A stretch of DNA of 64,000 bases from Apiotrichum sp. Y4204 (lineage: Eukaryota > Basidiomycota > Tremellomycetes > Trichosporonales > Trichosporonaceae). A program made the position numbers and the translations under genes. The DNA lies in NCBI GenBank assembly GCA_025531455.1, contig JAMYHL010000020.1, positions 372,001-436,000 on the forward strand, read 5' to 3'. Under the pieces are notes generated by a model. That model worked only from the letters and a program-made list of their open reading frames with translations. It was not told where the DNA came from and did no database searches. Positions 52,759 to 63,299 of this stretch are shown here, in pieces (the stretch's first letter is position 1; every line of letters starts with the position of its first letter).

Positions 52759-55283
52759 ATGTCGTCGTACATCGACCGCGACGCACCCGAGTCCAGCTCA
52801 CGGGCAAGAGACGAGCGGTTAGAACGCGGAGAGCGCGACTCTAAGCGTGACCGAGACCGGGCTGACCGCGACCGTGACGGCCGCGACCGCAGCGCGTCGG
52901 TGGTGGATAGCGACCGAGACCGGAGGGATAAGGACCGGGAGAGGAGGCACCGTGAAGATAGCCACGAGCGCCAGCGACGGCGGGGAGAGAGGAGAGAACG
53001 GAGGAGACGAGAACGCAGCTCGAGCGGAAACCGAGAGCGCGACCGAGAACGGGACCGAGACCGGGATCGTAACCGACGCGAGGACGATGAAGACCGAGAG
53101 CGAGACCGGGATCGCGACCGGGAACGGGACCGAGATAGAGACCGCGATAGACGGCGTGCCAGACGACGAGAGTGGGTTTTATCAAACGCACTGTGGATGC
53201 ATTCTGACAGCAGCTCGCGCAGCCGGTCACCCTCTGAGCGCGAGGAGCGACGCCGGCGGAAGGAAGCTAAGGCTGCCAAGGCGGCAACACGGCGCGAGGC
53301 TGAACTGGAGCATGCGCGCAAGCAGGCGGAACTATCGATGTACTCGGCCACGGATAATCCTTTCAACGACGCGAATATTGGGCAGGCCTTCCAATGGCAT
53401 AAGAAACAGGAGAAGGAGAAGAAGATGGGTCTCACGCCACAGGAGATTGCGCGGAAGGACGCGCTGCGCCGCATGGAGGCCAAGGAGGAGCTGGAGAAGT
53501 TGAATAAGAAGCGTGCTGAGCGCGACTCGGCCCGGATCATGCGCGAGGAGGAGGAGGCACAGCTCAAGCGCCAGGCGGAGGATGCCGCCATGGCCGAGTG
53601 GATCGCCAAGGAGGATTCATTCCAGCTTGAGCAGAGTCGGCGACGCGCAGGTATCCGACTCCGTGCTCAACGCGCAAAGGCTATCGACTTTCTGGCGATT
53701 AATCTCCGGTTTGCTGATGCGACGGCGCTGGGACGCACGACAGCCGCGATCGGCGCTCTTACCAACCCTCACCAGGCTGAGATTGCGCGTGAGGAGGAAG
53801 AGGAGGGCTGGGGATGGGCTGATGCTGGGTTTGAGTTTGAGATTGATGAACCGTGGAAGATCTTCGACGTAAGTGTTGGGGAGCAGGGTTAATACTGACA
53901 TTAGAACCTCACAGTGGAAGACTGCGTCGAACTGGAGCAGGACATCAAGATGTATCACACGCTGGAATCGTCGCCGATCAACATCGAATTTTGGGAAGCG
54001 ATGCAGGTCGTATGCAAGCATCACCTTGAGATGCTGCGCGATCCGGACCACGCTGTTGGCGGGCGGTTGTACAACAAGGAGGTGGATGACTCTGCCAGCA
54101 AGATTGTAAATGGCCTCACACTTCAACGTCTGAACGACCTTGAAGAACGCACCCACGCGATGCTCAATAGTGGGCAACCTGTTGATGGCGAGTTCTGGGA
54201 CTTGGTGTTGAAGAAGATCACTGTCGCGAAGGCTATTGTGAGTCTTGAGCTTGAGATGTCCGCTTACACCGACAGGCCAAACTGAGCTCCATCCACGAGA
54301 TCGTCCTCAAGAACCGCCTTGAACAGTTCAAGAAACGCCAGCGTGAGGATGCGGCCAAGGCGCAAGCGGAGATGGGCGGTGTCGTGGAACACACCGAGGT
54401 ACCCGATGGCTTCGGCGGCGACATGCACGCCGAGGGTGCCGATGATGACTTGGCCGATGACGAGGACGACTTCGTCGAGGAGTACTCGCCGGAAATGAGT
54501 CCTCCGCCAGTCGACATGTACAAGCTCCACCCTGACGAGAAGCGCCTGCCTATTGTCGACGAGCAGGATGAGTGGCTTGCAATCTACAAGGCGCGTCATG
54601 TCATCTCCGCTGCCTCTTTCGTCCCCCGAGGACCAAAACCGACGAATGCTCCAGAGGAGGAGACGCCTGTCGCCCGTCCAGTCGATGCCGACGCCCAGGC
54701 TGTGCGTGAATGGCGTGCCCGGATTGCCGCGGAGCCCAAAGACTGGGGTGACAGCGAGAGTGAAGAGGAGATGGAGGGGGACCTCGCCGACGAGATCGAC
54801 AATGCGGTACCGGCGTCCTATGACTGGAGCGACAAGTACCGGCCCCGCAAGCCTCGTTACTTCAACCGTGTGCACACCGGCTACGAGTGGACCCAGTACA
54901 ATCAAACGCATTACGAGTGAGTTTTATCTTTACGACCTGCCACTGACATTCAGCAAGGACAACCCTCCGCCAAAGGTCGTGCAAGGCTACAAGTTCAACA
55001 TCTTCTACCCCGATCTCATCGACAAATCCCAGGCTCCGACCTACGTCGTCAAGCGCATCCCCAACGATCCCGACACCCAGCTTATCATATTCCAGGCTGG
55101 CCCGCCCTACGAAGACATTGCATTCCGCATCATCCGCAGGCCATGGGAGTACTCGCACCGCAGGGGCTTCAAATCGAACTTTGATCGCGGTGTCTTGCAA
55201 CGTGAGTGGCAAATGATTCCACGAGATCGAGCTAACGAGTGGCAGTGTACTTCAACTTTAGTAGGCAGTTCTACAAGAAGTAA
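52759..55283 (+). CDS. CACTIN: Cactin, spliceosome-associated protein
   Basis: Cactin (S. pombe Cay1) associates with the spliceosome and is needed for efficient splicing of a subset of introns. Exons 52759-53171, 53211-53868, 53905-54237, 54276-54916, 54954-55201 and 55246-55283 give 776 aa. The first ~140 residues are Arg/Asp/Glu dipeptide-rich (RDRDRDRERD), followed by SSSRSRSPSEREERRRRKEA. The mid region (NPFNDANIGQAFQWHKK, EPWKIFDNLTVEDCVELEQD, HTLESSPINIEFWEAM) is the conserved mid-Cactin domain. The C-terminal CactinC domain is unmistakable: DKYRPRKPRYFNRVHTGYEW, NPPPKVVQGYKFNIFYPDLI and AGPPYEDIAFRIIRRPWEYS, and it finishes RGVLQLYFNFSRQFYKK. The first intron (39 nt, 53172-53210) is a multiple of three without a stop, so its retention would insert 13 residues. 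Confidence 0.95.
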
Positions 55284-55551
55284 GGGTGGGACCATGAGTT
55301 GAGAAGGAACATCCAGAAGCTGCAGAGCAGACATCCATACCTGTACAAACAATGCATATGCACACTTCATATCGTGCCCTTGTGGACCCAAGTTAGGTTG
55401 AGTGACCAGGACATCCGCGGAGATCAGCGTCATCTCCGTGTATTTCCACCAACCGCCACCATAGATGCAACTCGAAAACAGATCTGATGCGTGCGCAACT
55501 TGTCCTTGGTTCTCAATCTCACCACTACACTCTTCATTCCAGCAGTCGACG

Positions 55552-58051
55552 ATGAGCGCACCCGGCGGATCTGGCATGCCTCCTGGCCCTCCTCCAGGAG
55601 GACCCCCGCGCGTAGGCGTGCCCCCAGGTCCCCCTCCTGGGTAAGTTGCTGGGGTCCGGTTGTCTTACAGCAGCTAACAACAGTGGTCCCATGTACGGTC
55701 AGGGCGCGTACCCCGGCTTCCCCGGCGCGCCTCCGCCGCCGATGATGCCCAACTTTCCTCCGCCTCTGCCTCCGGGATGGAGCGAGCACACTGGTATGTC
55801 ACAGACAGCTGTTAGATGCTAACAACACGTAGCGCCCGACGGTAACAAGTACTACTACCACGCCGAGACCAAAAAGTCGACCTATACGCGACCGACACTA
55901 CCCGTCCCTGGCGCGCCGGCGCCGGCGCCCACCGCTTCCGAGAAGAAGAAGAAGAAGGAGAAGGCGAAGAGCAAGGTGCCGATCCCGGGCACGGGGTGGC
56001 TGCGCGTCACGACGAGTGAGGGCAACGTCTTCTATTTCGACAAGGAGAATCGCCGCTCGGAATGGACCGTGCCGCCTGAGATTGCCGAGGCTGTCGCGGA
56101 GCTTGACGCGGCGGAACGGAGCGAACGCGAGGCGAAGGCTAAGGAGGAGAGGCTGGCGCGCATGAAGGAGAAGGAGCGCGTACGTCTCGAGGTAGAGGAG
56201 GAGCGGCGGAAGGCGCGCGAGGCCGCCGAGGAGCGGAAGCGGAAAGCGGCCGAGTCTGCTGGTGAGAAGGAGAAGCCGGCAAAGATCGCCAAGGTGGATA
56301 AAGAGGATAAGGAGGAGGATGAGGAGAAGTATGAGCCCGAGGGGGCAGAGGACGCTGAGACGTGGATGAAGGCTGTGGCTGCCGAGTTTGCCGAGGCGGA
56401 CGCTGCCAAGGCGGCAGAGGAGGCCGATGCTGAGGAGAGGGATAAGAAGGCGGAGGAGGAGGCTGCGAAGAAGGTCTTTGCCGCGCAGAGCAGCGTACAG
56501 GTCTCTGCGGAGGAGGGCCGTGCGCTCTTCAAGAATCTGCTCATCGAGAAGAACATCTCCCCATTCGCCCCCTGGGACCAGTCGCTCCCGCTCTTTATCG
56601 CCGACCCCCGTTATGTCCTGCTTCCGTCTGAGAAGGCCCGTCGAGAGGTCTATGAGGAATACTGCCGCGACGCAGGACGGCAGCGACGCCTGAACAAGCC
56701 GGCAGCGGCTGTTGAGAAGAAGGCCGACCCTGAACGCGATTACCGCGCTCTCATGCGGGAGGAGGTCACCTCGACCCGTACGCGGTTCGACGACTTTAAG
56801 CGGAAACACAAGAAGGACAAGCGGTTCTACTCGTTTGGCCGAGACGACAGGGAGCGGGAAAAGGCTTTCAAGGTGGGTACAAAGAGTTGTGAGACGAAGC
56901 TCACCCGCCAGGTACACCTTCGCGAGCTGGGCGAGCGCAAGCGCGCCGACGCGGCCCGTGCCGAAGCAGACTTTATGGAGCTGCTGAAAGAGACACCCTC
57001 GATTGAGGCCGGTTCGAACTGGTCGGACATCAAGAAGAATATCTCGCACGACCCGCGGTACGATGCTGTTGGATCGTCTTCGCTTCGCGCAGAGCTGTTT
57101 GACAACTACATCAAGAAGCTCGCAACGGAGAATACGAATGAGACCCCCGAACAGGCCGCGGAACGAAAGATACGCGAACGCAAGGAGCGCCAGGCTGCGT
57201 CTCTCCGCGAACGAGAGGGAAGGGTCCGCGAGCAGCAAGCCAAGGTGTCCGAAGATGTCGACAAGAGCCGCGCTAGTGCCGGCCGTGAAGAAGGCGAGCG
57301 ACTGTATGGCAGCTTGTTGGTTGATGTTGTGCGATCCCACGATGTAAGGCAGAGGTGCTGGGTCATCGCTAACTTCTCAGGTGACATGGCAGGACATTCT
57401 CCCCATTTTGCAGCAGGATGTGCGGTTCGCACACCCCGCCCTTCGGATGGGCGACAAGCGGCGTATTTTCGAAGAGCACATTGCCCGTCTCGGTGCCAAC
57501 AAGGGCGACGCGTTGAACAAGCTCTTTGCCACCGCCGCTCCCGAGCTGCACACACCTTACGAGGAGGTGTACGCCGCGATCGCCGACGACCCGCTTGTGG
57601 CTCGCCTTGGGCTGGCTGGTGCGGCGTTGGAAGAGCGGTTTGCTGCTTGGCGGCGCGCGCGCGAAGTCGAAGCTCGCCGGGAGTTCGACACGCTTCTCAG
57701 CGAAAACAAGTTTGTCGACTTCTGGGGCCGCATGCGCAACAAGGAGCTCGACGAGTCCGCCGCCAATGTCGAGGAGCAGGAGGAGCGCGAGGCAGGCGAG
57801 GGTCTGCACGACGGCGGCGACGCGGACATGGTTGCCCTCGCGCAGAAGATGGATCTCAGCGAGGTCAAGGCCGTCCTTCGCCGCGACAGGCGGTACCGCC
57901 AGTTCGACCATATTCCGGAAGAGCGTGAGCGGTGGTTGCAGGTGAGTCCTCTGGCATCGATGCACATGCTAACAAGCAGGAATATCTCGAAAACCTCGAG
58001 GGAGCAAAGGGTACCGAGACAGTACACAATGTGCGAGCTCCCCGAGTGTAG
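55552..58051 (+). CDS. WW/FF-domain protein, TCERG1/Dre4-like transcription-splicing coupling factor
   Basis: Exons 55552-55640, 55684-55793, 55833-56872, 56912-57343, 57381-57941 and 57980-58051 give 767 aa. A Pro/Gly-rich start leads into two WW domains: LPPGWSEHTAPDGNKYYYHA with STYTRPTLP (~60-95), and GTGWLRVTTSEGNVFYFDKE with RRSEWTVPPE (~120-150). A charged Glu/Lys/Ala coiled region (~150-280) follows, then FF domains: FKNLLIEKNISPFAPWDQ, YRALMREEVTSTRTRFDDF, DFMELLKETPSIEAGSNW and LYGSLLVDVVRSHDVTWQD. The order WW-WW-FF with PFAPWDQSLPLF and DPRY motifs is that of TCERG1/CA150 and S. pombe Dre4, which link Pol II elongation to splicing, rather than Prp40, whose WW domains sit closer to the start. 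The 39-nt intron 56873-56911 is phase-neutral and stop-free; it was accepted because removing it restores REKAFKVHLRELGERKR. Confidence 0.88.
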
Positions 58052-58123
58052 ATCAAAGATGCATGATAATTAAGATTCTCTAAAGCTGCATACCCAAATG
58101 AGAAGTCTAGATACTCCCCGTGA

Positions 58124-60107
58124 TCACAGTCGTGAGATGTCGAGATACTCTGGGCCGAGCTGGTCGACGCTCGTGACGCCGAGAAGGCGCATTCCAATGT
58201 CGATCTCCTCCTGAAGGACTGTTGTCAGCTGTTTATAGCCCCAACCACTTTTAACTCACTCATACAAAGCTTCTCGACACCCTCAGCACCCCAGGCCGAG
58301 GTCGCGTAGATGAACGGGCGCCCGAGACCCACACCCTTGGCACCAAGACAGAGCGCCTTAAGCACGTCCGTTCCGTGCCGCACGCCGCCGTCGATGAAGA
58401 CCGAGAACCGATCGCTCTTCAGCACCCCCGGCGCGTGCCTCTGCACGTCCGCGAGCGTGCGCAGCGGCGCCTCGGCGTAATTCAGCTGCCGCCCGCCGTG
58501 GTTAGAGAGCACGACCGCATCCGCGCCCGCGCGGTACGCGAGAACGACGTCCTGCCGTCAGCACCCACATAATCGCCTCACATACCTCCCAGGCCCCAAT
58601 GCCCTTGACCACGACCGGGAGGCCGGGCGCAAGCTGGCGCACCCAGTCGATGTCGGCCCAGCTCATCCCCATCTCGTGCACGGCGTAGGTAAATGGTTCG
58701 CGGGTCAGCGGCTTTCCATGCGGCGCGGGGTCGAGCTCGGCCCCGATCCGGCGCTCCACTTCGCGCTTCCCGAGCTGGAGTTAGCCGCGTACACTAGTAC
58801 GGACTCACGACGGTGGTGTCGGCCGTAATCCAGATCGAGTGCGCTCCGGCGGCCACGGCGTCACGGACTGCCTGCGCGCTCTTCTCCCTGTCTGGGCTGA
58901 GGTACAGCTGCCACCCGATCTCCTGGCCCTCCCGCGCAGCGGCTTTAACCTCCTCGAGGGAACGCGACGCATAGTGCGAGAGGACCTGGAGGATGCCGGC
59001 GGCGCCGGCACCACGCGCGACAGCGGCCTCGCCCTCGGGGTTTCCGAGGCCGTTGCGCGCGGTCGGGGAGACGTATACCGGCATGGAAACGGGGACGCCG
59101 AGGAGCGTCGTGGCAGTCGAGACGTCGACGACGTTGCGCATCACTCGCGGGCGGAAAAAGACACGCGTAAACGCCGCAGCGTTCTCGGCCAGCGAGTCCT
59201 CGGTATCGGCCCCGGTCGAGTAGTATGCCCATGCGTGCGTTGGGAGGCAGTCCTTGGCGTACCGCTGCGGTCAGCGGGGACGAAAGCGAAAAACTCACCT
59301 CAAAGTCGTCGACAGAGACGACAGAGTCCACGCCGAAGAGCGCCGCGCGCGCCGCCTCGATCTTCTTGTCCTCGTCCGACTTTGCCGCTCGCAAGCGTGC
59401 CATTGCTGCGATTAATCAACTATACCACTAGTGGTTTTCGACGTCACACTAGACATACCGACATCGTCGAGCCTGCCCACAATCTTGATCTGCGACGCGT
59501 TCTTCTCGAGCGTATCGGCAGGATGAATCGCGTGGAAGAGCCTGATGTGAGCATGAGCACAACCCGTCACCTACTGAGTCACATCCTTGCCCGCGTTCTG
59601 GAGGAGGACCTTGGCTCCGCCAGGCTATCGTCAGCTCGCCCTAGTGTTAACGCACATGGAGCATAATAAAGTCCGTAACACTATCGTCAGCCCGCTTCTC
59701 GGCAATAAACCCACTCATACACCGTCCCGTCAATGCAGACCCACAGGCTGCCTTCGTGAACATGCTTTTCGAGCTCGGCAAGCGACACGATACGCTCGCC
59801 CGTCAGCTTACCGCTCGACGCGGGGAAGCCGACACGCCGCCCGCTCGCGCCGCTGTCGGCAGCGACGGGCGTGCCGAGGAGAGTGTATGCCGCCGCCTGT
59901 GGTTAGTTGATTCCTGGGAGGTTTACTCACACTGCCACCTGCGGCGAGGAGGACGAGGAGGGCCTTATTGCGCCCTGAGATGTTGGATGAGGAGGCCGAG
60001 GAGGATGCGGATCGTGTCGGAACGCGACGCGTCGCGGAGCCCACATGCGGCGTTGCTCGGCGTGCAGCGCTGACTGTGGACCCGATGGTGCGTGCGAGCC
60101 AGGACAT
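58124..60107 (-). CDS. CYB2: L-lactate dehydrogenase (cytochrome b2), mitochondrial
   Basis: Oxidises L-lactate to pyruvate and passes electrons to cytochrome c in the intermembrane space. Ten exons (60107-59931, 59896-59715, 59680-59656, 59624-59575, 59541-59459, 59405-59299, 59264-58809, 58774-58586, 58551-58260, 58218-58124) join in phase to 551 aa. A basic presequence ([20 protein letters not shown]) is followed by a hydrophobic sorting segment ([12 protein letters not shown]). The cytochrome b5 domain has [20 protein letters not shown] and the heme motif HPGG (His128), whose H and PGG lie on different exons. The FMN domain has [53 protein letters not shown], the catalytic SNHGGRQLN and [20 protein letters not shown]. 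It ends [18 protein letters not shown]. All catalytic residues visible are intact. Exon 3 is only 25 nt. It is convergent with the WW/FF gene (72 bp). Confidence 0.93.
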
Positions 60108-60430
60108 GATGAGTGGGGGGATGGAGACAGACACAGACAAAGGGAAGATCAACTATCGATCATTGATCATTTGTGTGCTCGCTCATATCGCCAGCTCCGG
60201 CTCCTTGATTGCCTGCCCATCTCCAAGGATGCTCTCGGCAACTAGGGTACTGTCGGCATCCAACGCGAAGCCAATCACGTCAAACTGATCCGTCACCTCA
60301 TCGGGTTCGTCCGAACTCATGACAACGGAGCGGACTGTCGGTCCGAGCAACTCCGACACGGAATAGCAGATCAACCCGAACGGCTCCTTCGCACGGTCGG
60401 TTTGATACACATGCATGTGCACTTCTATGG
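60108..60430. other. Intergenic region upstream of CYB2, with a small minus-strand frame
   Basis: This 323-bp gap lies between the CYB2 start and the ferric reductase stop. A 79-codon minus-strand frame (60422-60183) is mostly acidic and has moderately coding-like codons, but no motif. It could be chance or a small unrecognised ORF. It also occupies the presumed CYB2 promoter. Confidence 0.35.
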
Positions 60431-62404
60431 CTACAGAGTATATACTTCGTCGTGGAAACCGACACCACCGGCAGCGACGGTCGCCGCAATGCCAATGGAG
60501 GCCACGGCGTTCCGTGCCTCCATCACCAGCCCCTCTGGGCCAGATGCAACGACGGCCAAACCCTCACCGTCTACAGGCAGGGACTCGCGAACCAGCTGGG
60601 CGACCTCGGGACGGTACGGCGACAAGGTTGTACTTGACGGAAGAATCGCAGGGCACGATGGGAGAGGGAATGGTGGGTTGGTGATGTACAAGTTGTAGAC
60701 AAGTTCTACACCTAGCCGCAATGCTATGTTGTAGAGATGCAGCAATGTGGGTGAGAGGGCCTCGATGGTGGCTGAAGTCAGACCAATACTGCGGGCACTA
60801 ACTTACACATATCACGGACGACCCACGCCACGATGAGCTTGGAGGGGCCTCGTCCGCTTTCACGGCGGCTCAGAGCCTCCTCAATAGTGCCGAGAAGGAA
60901 GGTGACCCCTGATCCACCAGCGACAACAAATAGCCTGTCGTAGGACGCGAGATCCATTTTCAATCCGCCGTAGGGACCGTCGATCATGACAAGGACACGG
61001 CGACCAGGGTGGTCCACACCATGCGAGAGCTTCCCCTCGGATTCGGCCTTAATAAAGGCTTCACGCTCCTCGTAGTCGTCCCCAATTTCCAGAGACGTAT
61101 CACTGGCCATCCGATGCAGTCGCCTTGTCCAGTCTCCAGCCACTTTGGCATAGAGAACAATACCCCGTGCCGTTCCAGAGAGCCGCCCGGGTGGAGCGTT
61201 CGTGATCGTGAAGGGGTGGGCCTCAAAGATGCCAGCACCGCGAAGCACACGGACGTTGATGTGCTGCGAGGGAAGCCAGCCGGCATCACAATCGGGGATG
61301 TGGATCATCGTCATGCAGTCGTCCACGGGGATGATTGTCGCGTCCTTTATCCGATAGCGAAGCAGTCGGACAAGATGGTCATACGCGTAGAGCGCAACGC
61401 AAGGATACACCCACTCGCGGGAGTAAGGAGTGTGGTACGACAGCACTGTGAAAAATCCGACAAAGAAAATAACGTGTGCTGCCCAGAACACCTGGTAAAA
61501 CCTCCTCCGTACAGGCTTCAGACTTGTCAGGATGAGCATGCACATGAAGGCGTAGGTGATCAGCCCAAGCTTGGCCTTGTCTCTGCCGATCAAGAAGGCC
61601 TGGTCGGTCCTGAGGTAGAAGTTGACCCACATGGCGCCGTGTACCGTCGCCGCGAGCCAGGTTGTGCGCCCCGCCCATCGGTGGATGAAGTTGTAGTGCT
61701 CATATGAGAGCGAGGGAAGGAAGACCGGAAGAGGTAGGGGGCTCTTCATAGCAAACAACACGATCACCGGGAGCTGGGCGAGAGCGATGAAGCCTGGCCG
61801 GTTGCTGTTCTGCATGAGTGGGACCTTCATAGTGAAGCATGCAACCACGGCCGCGATGTACGCGCAGACGAGGATTAGCTGTCCCATGCCGAGGGAGAAG
61901 TACGACCGCCGACAGCAGTCGGCCACCTGACCCTTCCATCCTGTAATGTTGGGTATCGGAATAGTGAAGAGCGTAAGACTCTGCCAGATACCCCACAGCG
62001 CCGACGAGATCTTGCCCAGTGGACCGCGCCTCCGTACTGCCTGCGAGGACGCCGGCCTCGGGGCCTTGGCCTGCGTCTCCATTGTTTCGCGAATCGCCAG
62101 CCCGGCCCATAGCCGTCCTGACCGCATAGCCCGGATGACCCATGGGATGGACGCGACGGTCGTAAACGCCAGCACGGACGTCCAGATGATGGTGAATTTG
62201 ATCTGCCATTTCGGATCCTCGGCGTATGAACTGGGGGTCAGAAACAGAGATCTAGAGCATGGTGCGTTCAACGTACTCATATACCTGAGGTGTTAACTAT
62301 CAGTCGGCGGTTCACTGGTGTATCTCCCAGTTCTGACTCACTTTGAACTCGTCGGGAATGGGTTCTGAACCCGGGACGGCTCTCCGAAGGAGTAGGTTGT
62401 CCAT
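60431..62404 (-). CDS. Ferric-chelate reductase (FRE family, FAD/NADPH, heme b)
   Basis: Plasma-membrane reductase that turns Fe3+ (and Cu2+) into the transportable form using cytosolic NADPH. Exons 62404-62342, 62284-62277, 62230-60807 and 60771-60431 give 611 aa. After a short N-terminus (MDNLLLRRAVPGSEPIPDEF) and a first helix, the ferric reductase domain has FIHRWAGRTTWLAATVHGAM and FYQVFWAAHVIFFVGFFTVL, which supply the histidines for two b hemes. FAD binding is seen at FEAHPFTITNAPPG, and NADPH binding at VMIDGPYGG and FVVAGGSGVTFLLG. The C-terminus has LAVVASGPEGLVMEARNAVA and GGVGFHDEVYTL, the usual ending. Exon 2 is only 8 nt (GTATATGA). It was chosen because without it the N-terminal exon cannot join in frame to SYAEDPKWQ; starting at 62280 instead would lose it and give a weak N-terminus. 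Confidence 0.92.
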
Positions 62405-63299
62405 GGCTGCGTTAGACCCAGGAAGGATTATGGTATCGTTGATGGAGTGTACAACGCTGACAACATGGACGAGGGTGGTCCACTCGCTGCACTGTCTCCC
62501 ACTGGGCCGTCTTGTTGGTGACTACAGGATGCAAGGCAGCGCACGGCGACCGGACGTGGTGCGGTGACTTTGTCGCGACCATGCCAATGTCCGCGCAGCC
62601 CGCCCTGAGCCGGCACCAGGAACGTTCCTCTTAGTTTCAGGGGGAGAACATGTGATTTTTAGTACACGACATTTTAACATTGATGAAAGGGCGCACGAGG
62701 TTGAGCCATTAAGCCATTTTTGTGATTGTCCAGGCCCAGCTGGGCGTGTTCGCGCGGAATGCAATCGGAGACACCCACGACACCATCCACTGGAATCACC
62801 ACATCTGAAACAGCCACGTCCAGATATGTCAAGCCCGCAGTGGTGTCTGAAGTTACGCAGTTCGACAATTGCTGGTCGTTCAAGTTCCTGGTTATCACCA
62901 GAGACATGTTACAAGATACCGCCCGGCCAGGCTATGCCGGAGAGTTAATTCCGATCTGCACTCTCATTAATGGCCTGCGGAACGCCTGAGGAAAAAGCGG
63001 TCTGCAACGCTTGGTGTGTCGTCAGACTCCTTGACTGCCATCAAGCAAGTCATGAGTCCTTCCATGAGGATGCTGTTGCAACTCAAAACGTTGGCTAGAT
63101 GCAAATGTGTTGCATGCTTCACGGAACTTATGATGTACAAATACAGCCCCTCGGGAGGGGGCTTTTGAGGTCTTTGACGTTTTTCTCCTCTCTAACGGTA
63201 CGGAAAAGGCTAAGCATCCATCGCCTGTTTGGTCGCCTCGGATACGAAACATACGCAACAACTCCTTGTCACTCTCGGACTCTTGGTGGGGTCTCCACC
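62405..63299. other. Intergenic region between ferric reductase and PRP8
   Basis: About 0.9 kb holding the ferric reductase promoter and the PRP8 3' UTR. No gene was supported. GATA-type motifs, expected if an iron-responsive GATA repressor acts on the reductase, were not obvious by eye. Confidence 0.45.

Noticed and set aside
52728..53609. Ser/Arg-rich - strand frame opposite Cactin
   Set aside because: Looks like an RS protein but is only the complement of the Arg/Asp repeats of Cactin.
55898..57340. 480-codon - strand frame opposite the WW/FF gene
   Set aside because: Leu/Arg-rich translation typical of the complement of Glu/Lys-rich coding sequence.
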